Positions 7,308 through 15,380 of a DNA stretch of 19,736 nt are shown here, piece by piece. Where the stretch lies: positions 1 to 19,736 of the forward strand of contig CANTWP010000088.1 in the NCBI GenBank assembly GCA_947853245.1, read 5' to 3'. The translations under genes and the position numbers were made by a program. The notes under the pieces were generated by a model. It made no database searches and was not told the origin of the DNA. It was given only the letters and a program-made list of their open reading frames with translations. The DNA comes from an uncultured Bacilli bacterium. Its GTDB lineage: Bacteria > Bacillota_I > Bacilli_A > RF39 > UBA660. Positions within the stretch are counted from its first letter, which is position 1. Each line of letters starts with the position of its first letter.

Positions 7308-8543
7308 TTGAAAAAAGCAGTGTCAGTTTTTAGTAATCTAATTTTAATTGGGTGCTTACTATTTGTGAGTTTTGTTACTTTCCCAATCGAGGCAAAAGGT
7401 AAAACTTTAGGTGATTTAAAAGCCGAACTCAATAAGAAAATTGAAGAATATGATAAAAATCAAACGCAACAAGAAGCTACTGAAGCAGAAATTAAAAAAG
7501 CAGAGAAAAGAATATCTCAAATCCAACAAACTATTGATGATAATCAAAAAGAGATACTTAGATTAGAACAAGAAATAATAAAATTAAATGAAGAAATACT
7601 GAATAAAGAGCAAGAAATAAAAGATATAGTAAAATTTTATCAAGTTTCAAATGGTAATTCTTCTTATTTGGAATACGTATTTGGTGCAAAAGATTTTACA
7701 GATTTAATTTATCGTTTAGCTGTTTCTGAACAATTGCTAGATTATAATGATAAACTTGTGAATGAATATAACGAAATGATCGATAGTAATAATAAAAAGA
7801 AAAAAGATTTAAATGAACAAGAAGTTAAATTAGAGCAAGAGCAAGCAAACTTAGAAACAGAATTAAAAAAACTAGGTTCACGTTTAAATACGTTTACAGA
7901 TTTGGCAATAGATATAGAAGAAGAAATTGCTTCTCAGAAAGCTGCTATTAAGATATATGAAGAACAATATAAATGTAAAGATGAAGATGAAATTTCTGTT
8001 TGTACTACAAGTAAATTACCAGCAGATACTTCATTCTGGCGTCCATTAAAAACCGGCCGTAGAACTAGTGAATATGGCTATAGAAGCTATAATTTAAATG
8101 GAAAGCCTACATCAGATTTCCATACTGGTATAGATTTATCAACTTATCCAAATGATAATGTTCCAGTTTATGCATCTGCTGCGGGAGTTGTAATTTCTAT
8201 AGTAGAAAGAGCTAGTTGTGGTGGTAATAAGATTTATATTCATCATAATATTAATGGAAAAACTTATACAACCAGTTATGTCCATTTAAGAAAAATTTTA
8301 GTATCAGTTGGAGATGTTGTCACTAAAGATACACAGATTGCTGTAATGGGAGGAAATCCAAGAATAGAGACTTGGGATAAATGTAGTACTGGAGCTCATT
8401 TACATTTTTCAGTAAATACCGGTCTTTATTTAAAAGACTATTCAAGTTGGAGTTCATATGTATCACATACTATAAATCCAAGAACAATTGTTAATTTCCC
8501 TTCAGGTGGAAATACTTTCTACGATCGAACAACTAAATATTAA
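7308..8543 (+). CDS. Exported M23 (LytM) peptidase with N-terminal coiled coil, EnvC/PcsB-like layout
   Basis: The protein has 411 residues: a signal sequence (about 1-32, cleavage probably after a run ending near PIEAKG), a long coiled coil rich in Glu, Gln and Lys (about 40-215), a linker, then an M23 metallopeptidase domain. The zinc motif HTGID (His272, Asp276) and HLHF (His364-His366) are intact, with a third His in SYVHL, so endopeptidase activity against peptidoglycan is likely. Coiled-coil M23 proteins are usually controlled by FtsEX-type partners at division, which I infer only from the layout. Four Cys residues are present: one pair in the linker (YKCK and SVCT) and one in the catalytic domain (SCGG and DKCS), consistent with two disulfides. 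The start is the TTG at 7308, with GGAGGT 7 bases upstream. Confidence 0.9.
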   Translation: MKKAVSVFSNLILIGCLLFVSFVTFPIEAKGKTLGDLKAELNKKIEEYDKNQTQQEATEAEIKKAEKRISQIQQTIDDNQKEILRLEQEIIKLNEEILNKEQEIKDIVKFYQVSNGNSSYLEYVFGAKDFTDLIYRLAVSEQLLDYNDKLVNEYNEMIDSNNKKKKDLNEQEVKLEQEQANLETELKKLGSRLNTFTDLAIDIEEEIASQKAAIKIYEEQYKCKDEDEISVCTTSKLPADTSFWRPLKTGRRTSEYGYRSYNLNGKPTSDFHTGIDLSTYPNDNVPVYASAAGVVISIVERASCGGNKIYIHHNINGKTYTTSYVHLRKILVSVGDVVTKDTQIAVMGGNPRIETWDKCSTGAHLHFSVNTGLYLKDYSSWSSYVSHTINPRTIVNFPSGGNTFYDRTTKY

Positions 8544-8562
8544 TACGAGTGGATGTGATTAT

Positions 8563-10209
8563 TTGAAAAAGAATAATTTTGTTAATGGGGCTTTTATAGC
8601 AACATTGGGAATAGTAATTTGTAAAATTTTAGGATTAGTTTATGTTATTCCATTTTACAAAATTATTGGTACCCAGGGGGGGGCTTTATATAGTTATGCT
8701 TATTCCATTTATGCTGTTTTCTTGAATTTGTCAACAGCGGGCATTCCTATGGCAATATCAAAAATTGTAAGTGAATATAATGCTTTAAATCAAGAAAAAT
8801 TACAGAAAAGAGCTTTTAAAATTGCTTCTAAATTATTAAACATTGTAGGATTAATTGCTTTTGCCTTACTATTTGTTTTTTCCGATCTCTTTGCTAGATT
8901 AATTATTGGAGGAGTAGAAGGAGGAAATACTGTTGCGGATGTTTCTATTGCAATCAAAACAGTCTCTTTAGCACTAATAGTAGTACCTCAATTAAGTATT
9001 TTAAGAGGATATTTTCAAGGAAATAGATATATTACTCAATCTAGTTTATCTAGTGTAATTGAACAATTAGTACGAGTTATAATTATTATTTTTGGTAGTT
9101 ATATATCAGTAAAAGTATTTGGCTTACCAGTAAAAATAGCTGTATATATCTCTATTCTAGGTGCAACTATAGGTGCTCTTACTTCTTATATTTATCTTAA
9201 AATTAAGATAAGAAAACATAAAAATGATTTTTCTACAGAAAAAACAACAAGTAAAGAATTAAAAGTTGATAATAAGATGTTATTAAAAAAGATAGTTTGT
9301 TATGCAATTCCTTTTGTAATTATAAATCTATTACAATCTGCATACAGCGTAGTTGATACATTTACTGTAGTGAAAACTATGACATCTTTGGGATATCCTA
9401 CTGCCGTAGCAGAAACTACAATAGGGGTATTAAATACTTGGGGTTCGAAATTAAATATGATAGTAGTATCTATTTCTTTAGGACTTATAGTTAGTTTGGT
9501 TCCTAATGTTACAGCTAGTTATGCTAAAAATGATTTTAAAGATATAAATAATAAAGTAAACCAATCTATAAAAATGTTATTATTTATAACATTACCAATG
9601 GCAATAGGTATTAGTATTTTATCAGCTCCAATATGGAATGTATTTTATGGTTATGATAAATTGAGTGTCAGTATATTTTCAATATTTATATTGCAAGTAG
9701 TCTTTTATAGTGTTTATATTACTTTAATAAATGTAACACAAGCTATGAATCAAACTAAACTAAGTTTAGGAGTTCTTTCATTTAGTTTTATTTTAAAAGT
9801 TATTTTAAATATTCCAATGATGAGATTGTTAAGTTTCTTCAATATAGAAGCTTATTATGGTCCTCCAATAACGAATGCTTTAATAGAATTAACTTCATTA
9901 ACTATCATATTAATAATTTTACATAAAAAATATAAGTTTAGTTACAAAGATTTGATATCACCATTTTTTAAAATACTGTTTTGTTTAGGAATAATGATTT
10001 TATCTTTAGTAGGAATGAAATACTTATATTTCTCTATTGATAGTATAGCTAGTTCAATTTTAACTATTGTACTATTTGTTTTAGTAGGAGCATTAATTTA
10101 TTTTTCTTTGGCATTTAAATTAAAATTAATTGATAATATATTTGGCCCTAATTTATTAGAAAATCTAATAGATAGATTGCCATTTAAAAAGAAAGGAGGC
10201 CAGAAATGA
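8563..10209 (+). CDS. MOP-superfamily lipid flippase, SpoVB/YtgP (MurJ) family
   Basis: This 548-residue polytopic membrane protein has about 14 hydrophobic segments and belongs to the polysaccharide-transport/MurJ branch of the MOP exporters. The N-terminus (NGAFIATLGIVICKILG, then IPFYKIIGTQGGALYSYAY) closely follows Bacillus YtgP, which flips lipid II, and SpoVB, its sporulation relative. The TTG at 8563 is used, with GGATGTGA 4 bases upstream; the longer in-frame extension to 8488 would overlap the upstream peptidase. It overlaps the next gene by 4 bases (ATGA). In this operon of bridge and remodelling enzymes, lipid II export is the simplest role; export of another undecaprenyl-linked polymer remains possible. 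The gene carries a G8 tract at 8676-8683. Confidence 0.88.
   Translation: MKKNNFVNGAFIATLGIVICKILGLVYVIPFYKIIGTQGGALYSYAYSIYAVFLNLSTAGIPMAISKIVSEYNALNQEKLQKRAFKIASKLLNIVGLIAFALLFVFSDLFARLIIGGVEGGNTVADVSIAIKTVSLALIVVPQLSILRGYFQGNRYITQSSLSSVIEQLVRVIIIIFGSYISVKVFGLPVKIAVYISILGATIGALTSYIYLKIKIRKHKNDFSTEKTTSKELKVDNKMLLKKIVCYAIPFVIINLLQSAYSVVDTFTVVKTMTSLGYPTAVAETTIGVLNTWGSKLNMIVVSISLGLIVSLVPNVTASYAKNDFKDINNKVNQSIKMLLFITLPMAIGISILSAPIWNVFYGYDKLSVSIFSIFILQVVFYSVYITLINVTQAMNQTKLSLGVLSFSFILKVILNIPMMRLLSFFNIEAYYGPPITNALIELTSLTIILIILHKKYKFSYKDLISPFFKILFCLGIMILSLVGMKYLYFSIDSIASSILTIVLFVLVGALIYFSLAFKLKLIDNIFGPNLLENLIDRLPFKKKGGQK
8676..8683 (+). repeat. G8 homopolymer inside the flippase gene
   Basis: Eight consecutive G lie within the codons for Gln-Gly-Gly (cag ggg ggg) at about residue 38-40. 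The tract is striking in such A+T-rich DNA, where Gly is nearly always GGT or GGA. A one-base slip would put the gene out of frame. Confidence 0.95.
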
Positions 10210-11660
10210 AAAAGGTATTATTTATAATATTTTTAAGTGCTTGTTCTTTATTATTTATATGTTTAGGATATAATCAAACTAATAATCAACAAGTGCGGAC
10301 ATATTACAATGTTTATTTTAAAGGAGAAACTATTGGAATAGTAGATTCAGAAACTGAATTATTGACATATATAGAAAAAAAACAAGATGAATTAAAACAT
10401 GATTATTCTACAGAAAATGTATATGTTCCAAATGAAATTGATATTGAAAAAATAATTAGTTATAAAAAGGATGTAGATTTAGTAGAAGATATTTATAAAA
10501 CTATAGAGAATCTGGCTTCTTTTACAATTGATGGATATCAAATAACAATTACTAATGAAGAAAATAAAGCAATAATTTACGTAACAAAAAGAGAATTATT
10601 TGATCAAGCAGTAGAAAATGTTATTAAATTATTTGTTGGTGAAGATAAATATAATCAATATAAAAATGGTACGCAACAGAAAATTGATGATACTGGTGTT
10701 TACATTAATAGTATCTATTTAGATAATAATATTAGTATAAAAGAAACTAAGGTATCAACTAAAGAAAAGATTTATAGTACAGCAGATGAAATTGCTCAAT
10801 ATTTAATGTATGGTAACAATAATCGCCATAAAAAATATGTAACATCTATTGGAGATACAATTGAGTCAATTTCCTTTAAAAATGAGATTAGTACAGAAGA
10901 ATTTATTATGGCTAATTCCCAATTTTCTTCAATTAATTCATTAATATATCCTGGTCAAGAAGTTACTATTAGCGTATTAGATCCACAAATTCGAGTTACA
11001 GTAGAACAAAAAGTAGTAGAAAATAATACTTTACAATATAATACAGTTGAGACTATAGATGAAGAGAAGGTAATAGGATATACTTCAGTTGTACAAAATG
11101 GTGAAAATGGTATTATAAAAGTTGCACAAGATGAAAAGATTGTCAATGGTACTAGTGTTTATGTTAAACCAATAAGTAAAGAAGTAATAAAGCCTGCAGT
11201 TGATAAAATTGTTATCAAAGGTGGTAAGAAGGTTAGTGGAGTTGGTTCCTTAACAGATTGGGCATGGCCAACTGATAGTGGATGGAGTATTACTTCAAAA
11301 TTTGGTTATAGAATTAATCCGGTTACACATAAGCGTGAACTTCATGGTGCAATTGATATTGCCGGAACAGGATATGGTTCACCAGTATATGCTGCTAATA
11401 ATGGAATCATTATGACTAAAACTCATAATGGTACAGCTGGAAACTATATTGTTATTAATCATAATAATGGATATTATACACAGTATAATCATATGAGTAA
11501 GTTTGCCAATGTTACAGTTGGCCAAGCTGTAGAAAAGGGCCAAATCATTGGTTACGTAGGAATGACTGGTCAAGCAACTGGTCCGCATTTACACTTTGCA
11601 GTCTGGGTAGGAAGACCTTGGGTTGGTGGCTATCAAATTAATCCATTCAATTTATATTAA
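10206..11660 (+). CDS. Exported M23 peptidase with LysM and G5 domains
   Basis: The protein has 484 residues in this order: an N-terminal signal or anchor (about 1-22), a region of unknown fold with extended strands (about 30-200), a LysM peptidoglycan-binding module (about 208-258, with GDTIESIS and YPGQEVTI), a G5-like segment (about 258-335, carrying VVQNGENG and EKIVNGT), and a C-terminal M23 domain. Zinc ligands are His380 and Asp384 in HGAID and His461/His463 in HLHF, all present, so it should be an active peptidoglycan endopeptidase outside the cell. The ATG overlaps the flippase stop, and GGAGG is 6 bases upstream. This domain order is common in sporulating Firmicutes. Confidence 0.92.
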   Translation: MKKVLFIIFLSACSLLFICLGYNQTNNQQVRTYYNVYFKGETIGIVDSETELLTYIEKKQDELKHDYSTENVYVPNEIDIEKIISYKKDVDLVEDIYKTIENLASFTIDGYQITITNEENKAIIYVTKRELFDQAVENVIKLFVGEDKYNQYKNGTQQKIDDTGVYINSIYLDNNISIKETKVSTKEKIYSTADEIAQYLMYGNNNRHKKYVTSIGDTIESISFKNEISTEEFIMANSQFSSINSLIYPGQEVTISVLDPQIRVTVEQKVVENNTLQYNTVETIDEEKVIGYTSVVQNGENGIIKVAQDEKIVNGTSVYVKPISKEVIKPAVDKIVIKGGKKVSGVGSLTDWAWPTDSGWSITSKFGYRINPVTHKRELHGAIDIAGTGYGSPVYAANNGIIMTKTHNGTAGNYIVINHNNGYYTQYNHMSKFANVTVGQAVEKGQIIGYVGMTGQATGPHLHFAVWVGRPWVGGYQINPFNLY

Positions 11661-11686
11661 TAAACTTAAGAAAGGTGAATATTTAA

Positions 11687-12124
11687 ATGAAAATAGCAAT
11701 AGGAAATGATCATAATGGAGTAATCCTTAAGAATAAATTAATTCATTATTTAAAAAGTCAGAATATTGAAGTAGAAGATTTTGGCTCTTATGAAAATGAA
11801 AAAGCTGATTATCCAAATTATGCTTTTGCTGTAGGTAAAAGTATAGTAGATGGTAAATGTAATTTGGGAATTCTAATTTGCGGAACTGGAATAGGTATGA
11901 GTATAGCATGTAATAAAGTAAGAGGAATAAGATGTGCTAAAGTATCTAGTATAGATGAAGCTAAATTATCTAAACAGCACAATAATGCTAATGTAATAGC
12001 TATTAGTTCCAAAATGCCATTTTGGAAAATCAAAAAAATTATAATAGAGTTTATTAAGACTCCTTTTTCTAATGAAGAAAGACATGTTCGAAGAAATGGC
12101 TTGATCGATAATTATGATGATTAA
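11687..12124 (+). CDS. rpiB: Ribose-5-phosphate isomerase B (RpiB/LacA/LacB family)
   Basis: RpiB interconverts ribose 5-phosphate and ribulose 5-phosphate in the non-oxidative pentose phosphate pathway. The 145-residue protein has the family start IGNDHNG, the YPNYA loop, the ICGTGIGMSIACNK motif with the catalytic Cys, a KVRGIRCAKV strand and the HNNANVIAI segment. Length is normal. The AGGTGA site lies 9 bases upstream. It is the only sugar-metabolism gene in an operon of wall genes, 26 bases after the LysM peptidase, so it probably sits there for co-transcription rather than shared function. A galactose-6-phosphate isomerase role is possible for this family but would usually come with a partner subunit, which is absent. 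Confidence 0.95.
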   Translation: MKIAIGNDHNGVILKNKLIHYLKSQNIEVEDFGSYENEKADYPNYAFAVGKSIVDGKCNLGILICGTGIGMSIACNKVRGIRCAKVSSIDEAKLSKQHNNANVIAISSKMPFWKIKKIIIEFIKTPFSNEERHVRRNGLIDNYDD

Positions 12125-12317
12125 ATTTCTTTTGTATGTTATTATTGTGCCGCTTTCTATTTGGGCTATAGATAGTTTAAATATATCAAATGTTTTTAAA
12201 AAAAATAGATACTATCAGGCTAGATTACTTTATATTATGGTAGCATTTAGTATATCCTATCTGACTGTTAATTTTTTATATGACTTTTTTATAAATTCTC
12301 AATTTATAAAAATTTAA
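12114..12317 (+). CDS. Small DUF1146 (YwzB-like) membrane protein
   Basis: This 67-residue protein has two hydrophobic helices (about 5-20 and 39-60) joined by a basic loop with RYYQARLLYIM, the segment typical of YwzB/DUF1146 proteins. Function is unknown. In Bacillus ywzB lies close to murAA and spoIID, and here it also directly precedes spoIID. The start overlaps the end of rpiB by 11 bases, so translation is probably coupled; no separate ribosome site is visible. An ATG at 12117 is an equally possible start. Confidence 0.8.
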   Translation: MMIKFLLYVIIVPLSIWAIDSLNISNVFKKNRYYQARLLYIMVAFSISYLTVNFLYDFFINSQFIKI

Positions 12318-12341
12318 ATAACACTTCGGTGTTATTTTTTT
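12316..12341 (+). terminator. Terminator of the femAB-to-DUF1146 operon
   Basis: A 9-bp stem (AAATAACAC with GTGTTATTT) with the stable TTCG tetraloop is followed by a T-run. It overlaps the DUF1146 stop codon and separates the operon from spoIID. Confidence 0.9.
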
Positions 12342-12409
12342 GACAAAAAATTTATATAAAAAAAGATAATATATAATTATAAGGTTAATAATATAAAATA
12401 GGTGATATA

Positions 12410-13327
12410 ATGAAAAAAATATTATTGTTAATAGTAATGATGATTGGTATACCATATTTAATTACACTTCTATTTATTAAACCAGATGATGAAATAAAAT
12501 TTTATTTTACAAAAAATACTGTTGTTCGAATAAAAAGAAACTCCACAGGAGAAATTAATAGTGTACCATTGGAAGAATATATTGTAGGTGTATTAGCAGG
12601 AGAAATGCCAGTTAGTTTTGAAATGGAAGCTTTAAAAGCACAGGCTGTTGCGTCCCGTACCTATGTAATGAAACGTATTTCTAATAATAAAAATAAAGAT
12701 TATGATATTATTGACACAACTTTAAATCAAGTTTATTTAGATAACGATGAACTAAAAAAAAAGTGGGGCGATAATTATATTGAATACGTGAATAAACTAA
12801 AAAAAGCAGTTTTAGATACAATTGGTGAATTTTTAACCTATGATAACAATATAATAGACGCATTATATTTTTCTACTAGTGTTGGCGCTACCGAAAATAG
12901 TGAAGAAGTATTTGTAAGTGCTCTTCCATATTTAAGAAGTGTTGATTCTAGTTGGGATGCCGAAGTATCACCGGTTTTTAGTGAGAATAATGATTTTTTA
13001 TTAGATGATTTTTATAATCGTCTTGGTTTAACATTTTCTGATAAAGTGACAGTAGAAGTTTTACAAGCTACCAGTACTGGTAGAGTAAAAAAAATTAAAA
13101 TTAATGATAAGGAATTTGATGCTTCAGTAATAGTAAGTAAATTAAATCTTCGTTCTAATTATTTTAATTTTAAACAAAATAATAATACTATTACAGTTAC
13201 TACTAAAGGTTATGGTCATGGTGTAGGTATGAGTCAATATGGAGCAGAAGCCATGGCTGAAAAAGGATATACATATGATGAAATATTGAAATACTATTAC
13301 CAAGATGTAGATATTAAAAAAATTTAA
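12410..13327 (+). CDS. spoIID: Stage II sporulation protein D, peptidoglycan lytic transglycosylase
   Basis: SpoIID cleaves glycan strands stripped of stem peptides and, with SpoIIP and SpoIIM, drives engulfment from the mother-cell side. The 305-residue protein has an N-terminal membrane anchor (about 4-23), PLEEYIVGVLAGEMP with the catalytic Glu65, the QAVASRTY helix, the FSTSVGATENSEEVF segment (154-168) of the catalytic cleft, and the C-terminal GHGVGMSQYGA. AGGTGA lies 5 bases before the ATG. In Bacillus it is sigma-E-dependent; no clear sigma-E promoter could be fixed in the 68-base gap. SpoIIQ follows after 63 bases. SpoIIP and SpoIIM are not in the window. Confidence 0.96.
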   Translation: MKKILLLIVMMIGIPYLITLLFIKPDDEIKFYFTKNTVVRIKRNSTGEINSVPLEEYIVGVLAGEMPVSFEMEALKAQAVASRTYVMKRISNNKNKDYDIIDTTLNQVYLDNDELKKKWGDNYIEYVNKLKKAVLDTIGEFLTYDNNIIDALYFSTSVGATENSEEVFVSALPYLRSVDSSWDAEVSPVFSENNDFLLDDFYNRLGLTFSDKVTVEVLQATSTGRVKKIKINDKEFDASVIVSKLNLRSNYFNFKQNNNTITVTTKGYGHGVGMSQYGAEAMAEKGYTYDEILKYYYQDVDIKKI

Positions 13328-13390
13328 AAAATCTTTTATTAAATGTATAAAAAATTGCTATTGGTTCACACTCTTAATAGAGGTGAAAAA

Positions 13391-14020
13391 ATGGGAAATA
13401 GAAAGTTAAAAAAATCAGTAATTTATGGTTTATATGCATTTGGGTTTGTATTTTTACTAGGTATTATTTATGCTATAGAAAGTTATATTTTTACATACAG
13501 ATATAATGAAGAAGATATAGATTATGTAAATAAAACTATTTTTGAAGAAGAAGTTCCAGTTGTAAATACAGAAGAAGTATTAATTAGACCTTATGCTAAT
13601 AGTGAAATAAGAGTTCTAAAAAGTTTTTATGATTATAAAGCAGATGCAAGTAATCAACAACAATCTTTAATTTATTATGAAAATACTTATTTACCAAATA
13701 GTGGTGTTAGTTATGGTGGAGTAGATACTTTTGATGTATTAGCTGTTTATGATGGAACTGTTACTTCTATAAAACAAGATAATTTATTAGGTACTATTGT
13801 TACAGTTACTCACAATAATAATATGATTAGTATTTATCAAAGTTTAAGTGAAATATCTGTTCAAGAAAATCAAATGATAAATCAAGGAGATATTATTGGT
13901 AAGAGTGGCGTTTGTGATATAGAAAAAGATCTAAATAATCATTTACATTTTGAATTAGTATTAAATGGTGTAGTAGTAAATCCAGAGTTATATTATAATA
14001 AAAAAATAAAAGAACTATAG
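13391..14020 (+). CDS. spoIIQ: SpoIIQ-like stage II sporulation protein with degenerate M23 domain
   Basis: SpoIIQ is a forespore membrane protein that binds SpoIIIAH across the intermembrane space and forms part of the feeding channel. The 209-residue protein has a basic N-terminus, one membrane helix (about 8-30) and a C-terminal LytM-type domain. The first zinc ligand is replaced (YGGVD, Tyr108 where active enzymes have His), while Asp112 and HLHFE (His184, His186) remain, so peptidase activity is unlikely. Loss at the same position is known for Bacillus subtilis SpoIIQ, whereas clostridial versions often keep the His. The TFDVLAVYDGTVT and IYQSLSE segments match SpoIIQ. The ATG at 13391 follows AGAGGTGA with 4 bases of spacing; an upstream ATG at 13343 has no such site. 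Confidence 0.9.
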   Translation: MGNRKLKKSVIYGLYAFGFVFLLGIIYAIESYIFTYRYNEEDIDYVNKTIFEEEVPVVNTEEVLIRPYANSEIRVLKSFYDYKADASNQQQSLIYYENTYLPNSGVSYGGVDTFDVLAVYDGTVTSIKQDNLLGTIVTVTHNNNMISIYQSLSEISVQENQMINQGDIIGKSGVCDIEKDLNNHLHFELVLNGVVVNPELYYNKKIKEL

Positions 14021-14037
14021 AGCATATGCTCTTTTTT
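14019..14037 (+). terminator. Short terminator after spoIIQ
   Basis: The palindrome AGAGCATATGCTCT is followed by T5. Allowing a 4-base loop leaves a 5-bp stem, so this is a weak but well-placed terminator immediately after the spoIIQ stop codon. Confidence 0.6.
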
Positions 14038-14047
14038 AGAATAAAAG

Positions 14048-14078
14048 CCTCTTTAATTTATATAATTTATTAGAGGTG
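14048..14078 (+). promoter_or_regulatory. Possible hairpin masking the spoIIID ribosome binding site
   Basis: CCTCT at 14048-14052 is complementary to AGAGG at 14072-14076, the core of the spoIIID Shine-Dalgarno site (AGAGGTG, 4 bases before the ATG). The A/T-rich loop between them has room for further weak pairing. If the transcript starts upstream of 14048, this could dampen translation. Only 5 bp are convincing. Confidence 0.3.
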
Positions 14079-14082
14079 TTGT

Positions 14083-14328
14083 ATGGAAAATTTAATACAT
14101 TCCAGAGTTGTAGAAGAAGCAGACTTTATTATAAATACGGGCAAAACAGTTAGAGAGATAGCTGAAGTATTTAAAGTGTCAAAAAGTACTGTTCATAAAG
14201 ATTTACATGATCGTTTATTAGACATTGATCCTAATAAGTATAGTAAAGTCGCAGATATTCTAAAATATCATATTGATATACGACATATTCGTGGTGGCGA
14301 ATCAACAAGAAATAAATATAAAAAATAA
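14083..14328 (+). CDS. spoIIID: Sporulation transcription regulator SpoIIID
   Basis: SpoIIID is a small mother-cell DNA-binding protein that activates and represses sigma-E-dependent genes and helps switch on sigma-K. The 81-residue protein has a helix-turn-helix (about 21-42, TVREIAEVFKVSKSTVHKDL) followed by the signature ending YHIDIRHIRGGESTRNKYKK, including the basic C-terminal tail that contacts DNA. It is nearly collinear with the Bacillus protein. It is followed after 22 bases by mbl, as in Bacillus. Confidence 0.97.
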   Translation: MENLIHSRVVEEADFIINTGKTVREIAEVFKVSKSTVHKDLHDRLLDIDPNKYSKVADILKYHIDIRHIRGGESTRNKYKK

Positions 14329-14350
14329 TATAGAAAGAGATGAAAAAAAG

Positions 14351-15340
14351 ATGTTTGCAAAAGATATAGGAATTGATTTAGGAACCGCAAATGTTTTAAT
14401 ATATATAAAAGGTGAAGGCATAGTTTTAAATGAACCTAGTGTAGTAGCAATAGATGCAGACACTAAGAAACCTTTAGCATTTGGTTCTACTGCACATGAA
14501 ATGTTAGGTAGAACTCCAGGTAGTGTTATTGCAATTAGACCTATGAAAGATGGTGTAATTGCAGATTTTGATATTACTGAAATGATGTTAAATTATTTTA
14601 TTAAAAAAGTTAATGGTAAAAATATTGTATCACGTCCTAGAATAATAATATGTTGTCCCGCTAATATAACAGCAGTTGAGAAAAATGCCATAAAAGAGGC
14701 GGCTGAGAGGACAGGTGCTAAAAGAGTATTTATTGAAGAAGAACCTAAAGTATCAGCTATTGGTGCTGGTATTGATATCTCAATACCAAGTGGTAATATG
14801 ATTATTGATATTGGTGGAGGTACTACCGATATAGCCGTTTTATCATTAGGGGGAATTGTAAATAGTGCATCTATCAAAATAGCAGGTAATGTTTTTGATT
14901 CAGAAATAATAAGATATATAAAAAATAAATATAAATTATTAATAGGTGATCGAACTGCTGAAGAAATAAAATTTAAAATAGGTAATGTATTTAATGACAA
15001 AAAATCAGAAAAAATGAGTGTTAGAGGTCGAGATTTGGTTACAGGGTTGCCTCATACGATTACATTAACATCTGAAGAAATTGAGGAAGCATTACGAGAT
15101 AGTGCTTATGAAATTGTACATGCGGCTAAAACCGTATTAGAACAAACTCCACCAGAATTATCCGCAGATATATTTAATAAAGGTATAGTTCTGACTGGTG
15201 GTGGTTCTCTTATTAAAGGAATGGACAAACTATTATCTCAAGAGTTAAAAGTCCCTGTTTCCTTAGCAGATAGTCCACTTACCTGTGTAGCTGAAGGTAC
15301 TGGTATATTACTTAATAATCTTAATTTAATTGACAAGTAA
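14351..15340 (+). CDS. mbl: Rod-shape-determining actin homologue Mbl (MreB family)
   Basis: MreB-family proteins form membrane-bound filaments that direct the elongation machinery. This 329-residue protein has the actin-fold signatures: phosphate loop IGIDLGTANVLIY, the IRPMKDGVIADF strand, PSGNMIIDIGGGTTDIAVLS (phosphate 2), and the adenosine loop GIVLTGGGSLIKGM. The start MFAKDIG and the overall text fit Mbl of Bacillus better than MreB of the mreBCD operon, and mreC and mreD are absent. The position directly after spoIIID matches Bacillus. The ATG at 14351 follows GAGATGA; the longer frame from 14273 would overlap spoIIID. The long terminator starts inside the last codons. Confidence 0.95.
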   Translation: MFAKDIGIDLGTANVLIYIKGEGIVLNEPSVVAIDADTKKPLAFGSTAHEMLGRTPGSVIAIRPMKDGVIADFDITEMMLNYFIKKVNGKNIVSRPRIIICCPANITAVEKNAIKEAAERTGAKRVFIEEEPKVSAIGAGIDISIPSGNMIIDIGGGTTDIAVLSLGGIVNSASIKIAGNVFDSEIIRYIKNKYKLLIGDRTAEEIKFKIGNVFNDKKSEKMSVRGRDLVTGLPHTITLTSEEIEEALRDSAYEIVHAAKTVLEQTPPELSADIFNKGIVLTGGGSLIKGMDKLLSQELKVPVSLADSPLTCVAEGTGILLNNLNLIDK

Positions 15341-15380
15341 ACTGTATAAAAAGACATTATATGGTTTACTTTTCTTTTTT
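15335..15380 (+). terminator. Strong long-stem terminator after mbl
   Basis: A 15-bp stem with two G-U wobbles pairs 15335-15349 with 15357-15371 around a 7-base loop and ends in TTTCTTTTTT. The mbl stop codon (15338-15340) is in the 5' arm. The 3' arm contains the -35 element of the next promoter. Confidence 0.85.

Noticed and set aside
12340..12370. TTGACA (12340-12345) with GATAAT (12365-12370) as a sigma-A promoter for spoIID
   Set aside because: The spacer is 19 bases, the -35 falls inside the T-run of the operon terminator, and spoIID is expected to be sigma-E-dependent; the match is probably chance in A+T-rich DNA.
13345..13372. GTATA followed after 14 bases by GTTCACACT as a sigma-F/G promoter for spoIIQ
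   Set aside because: Only part of the -10 consensus is met and the spacing is one short; too weak to list as a feature, although a forespore promoter is expected near here.
14593..15000. Long minus-strand open frame opposite mbl
   Set aside because: It is the shadow of a highly conserved gene, has no ribosome site and no recognisable protein features.
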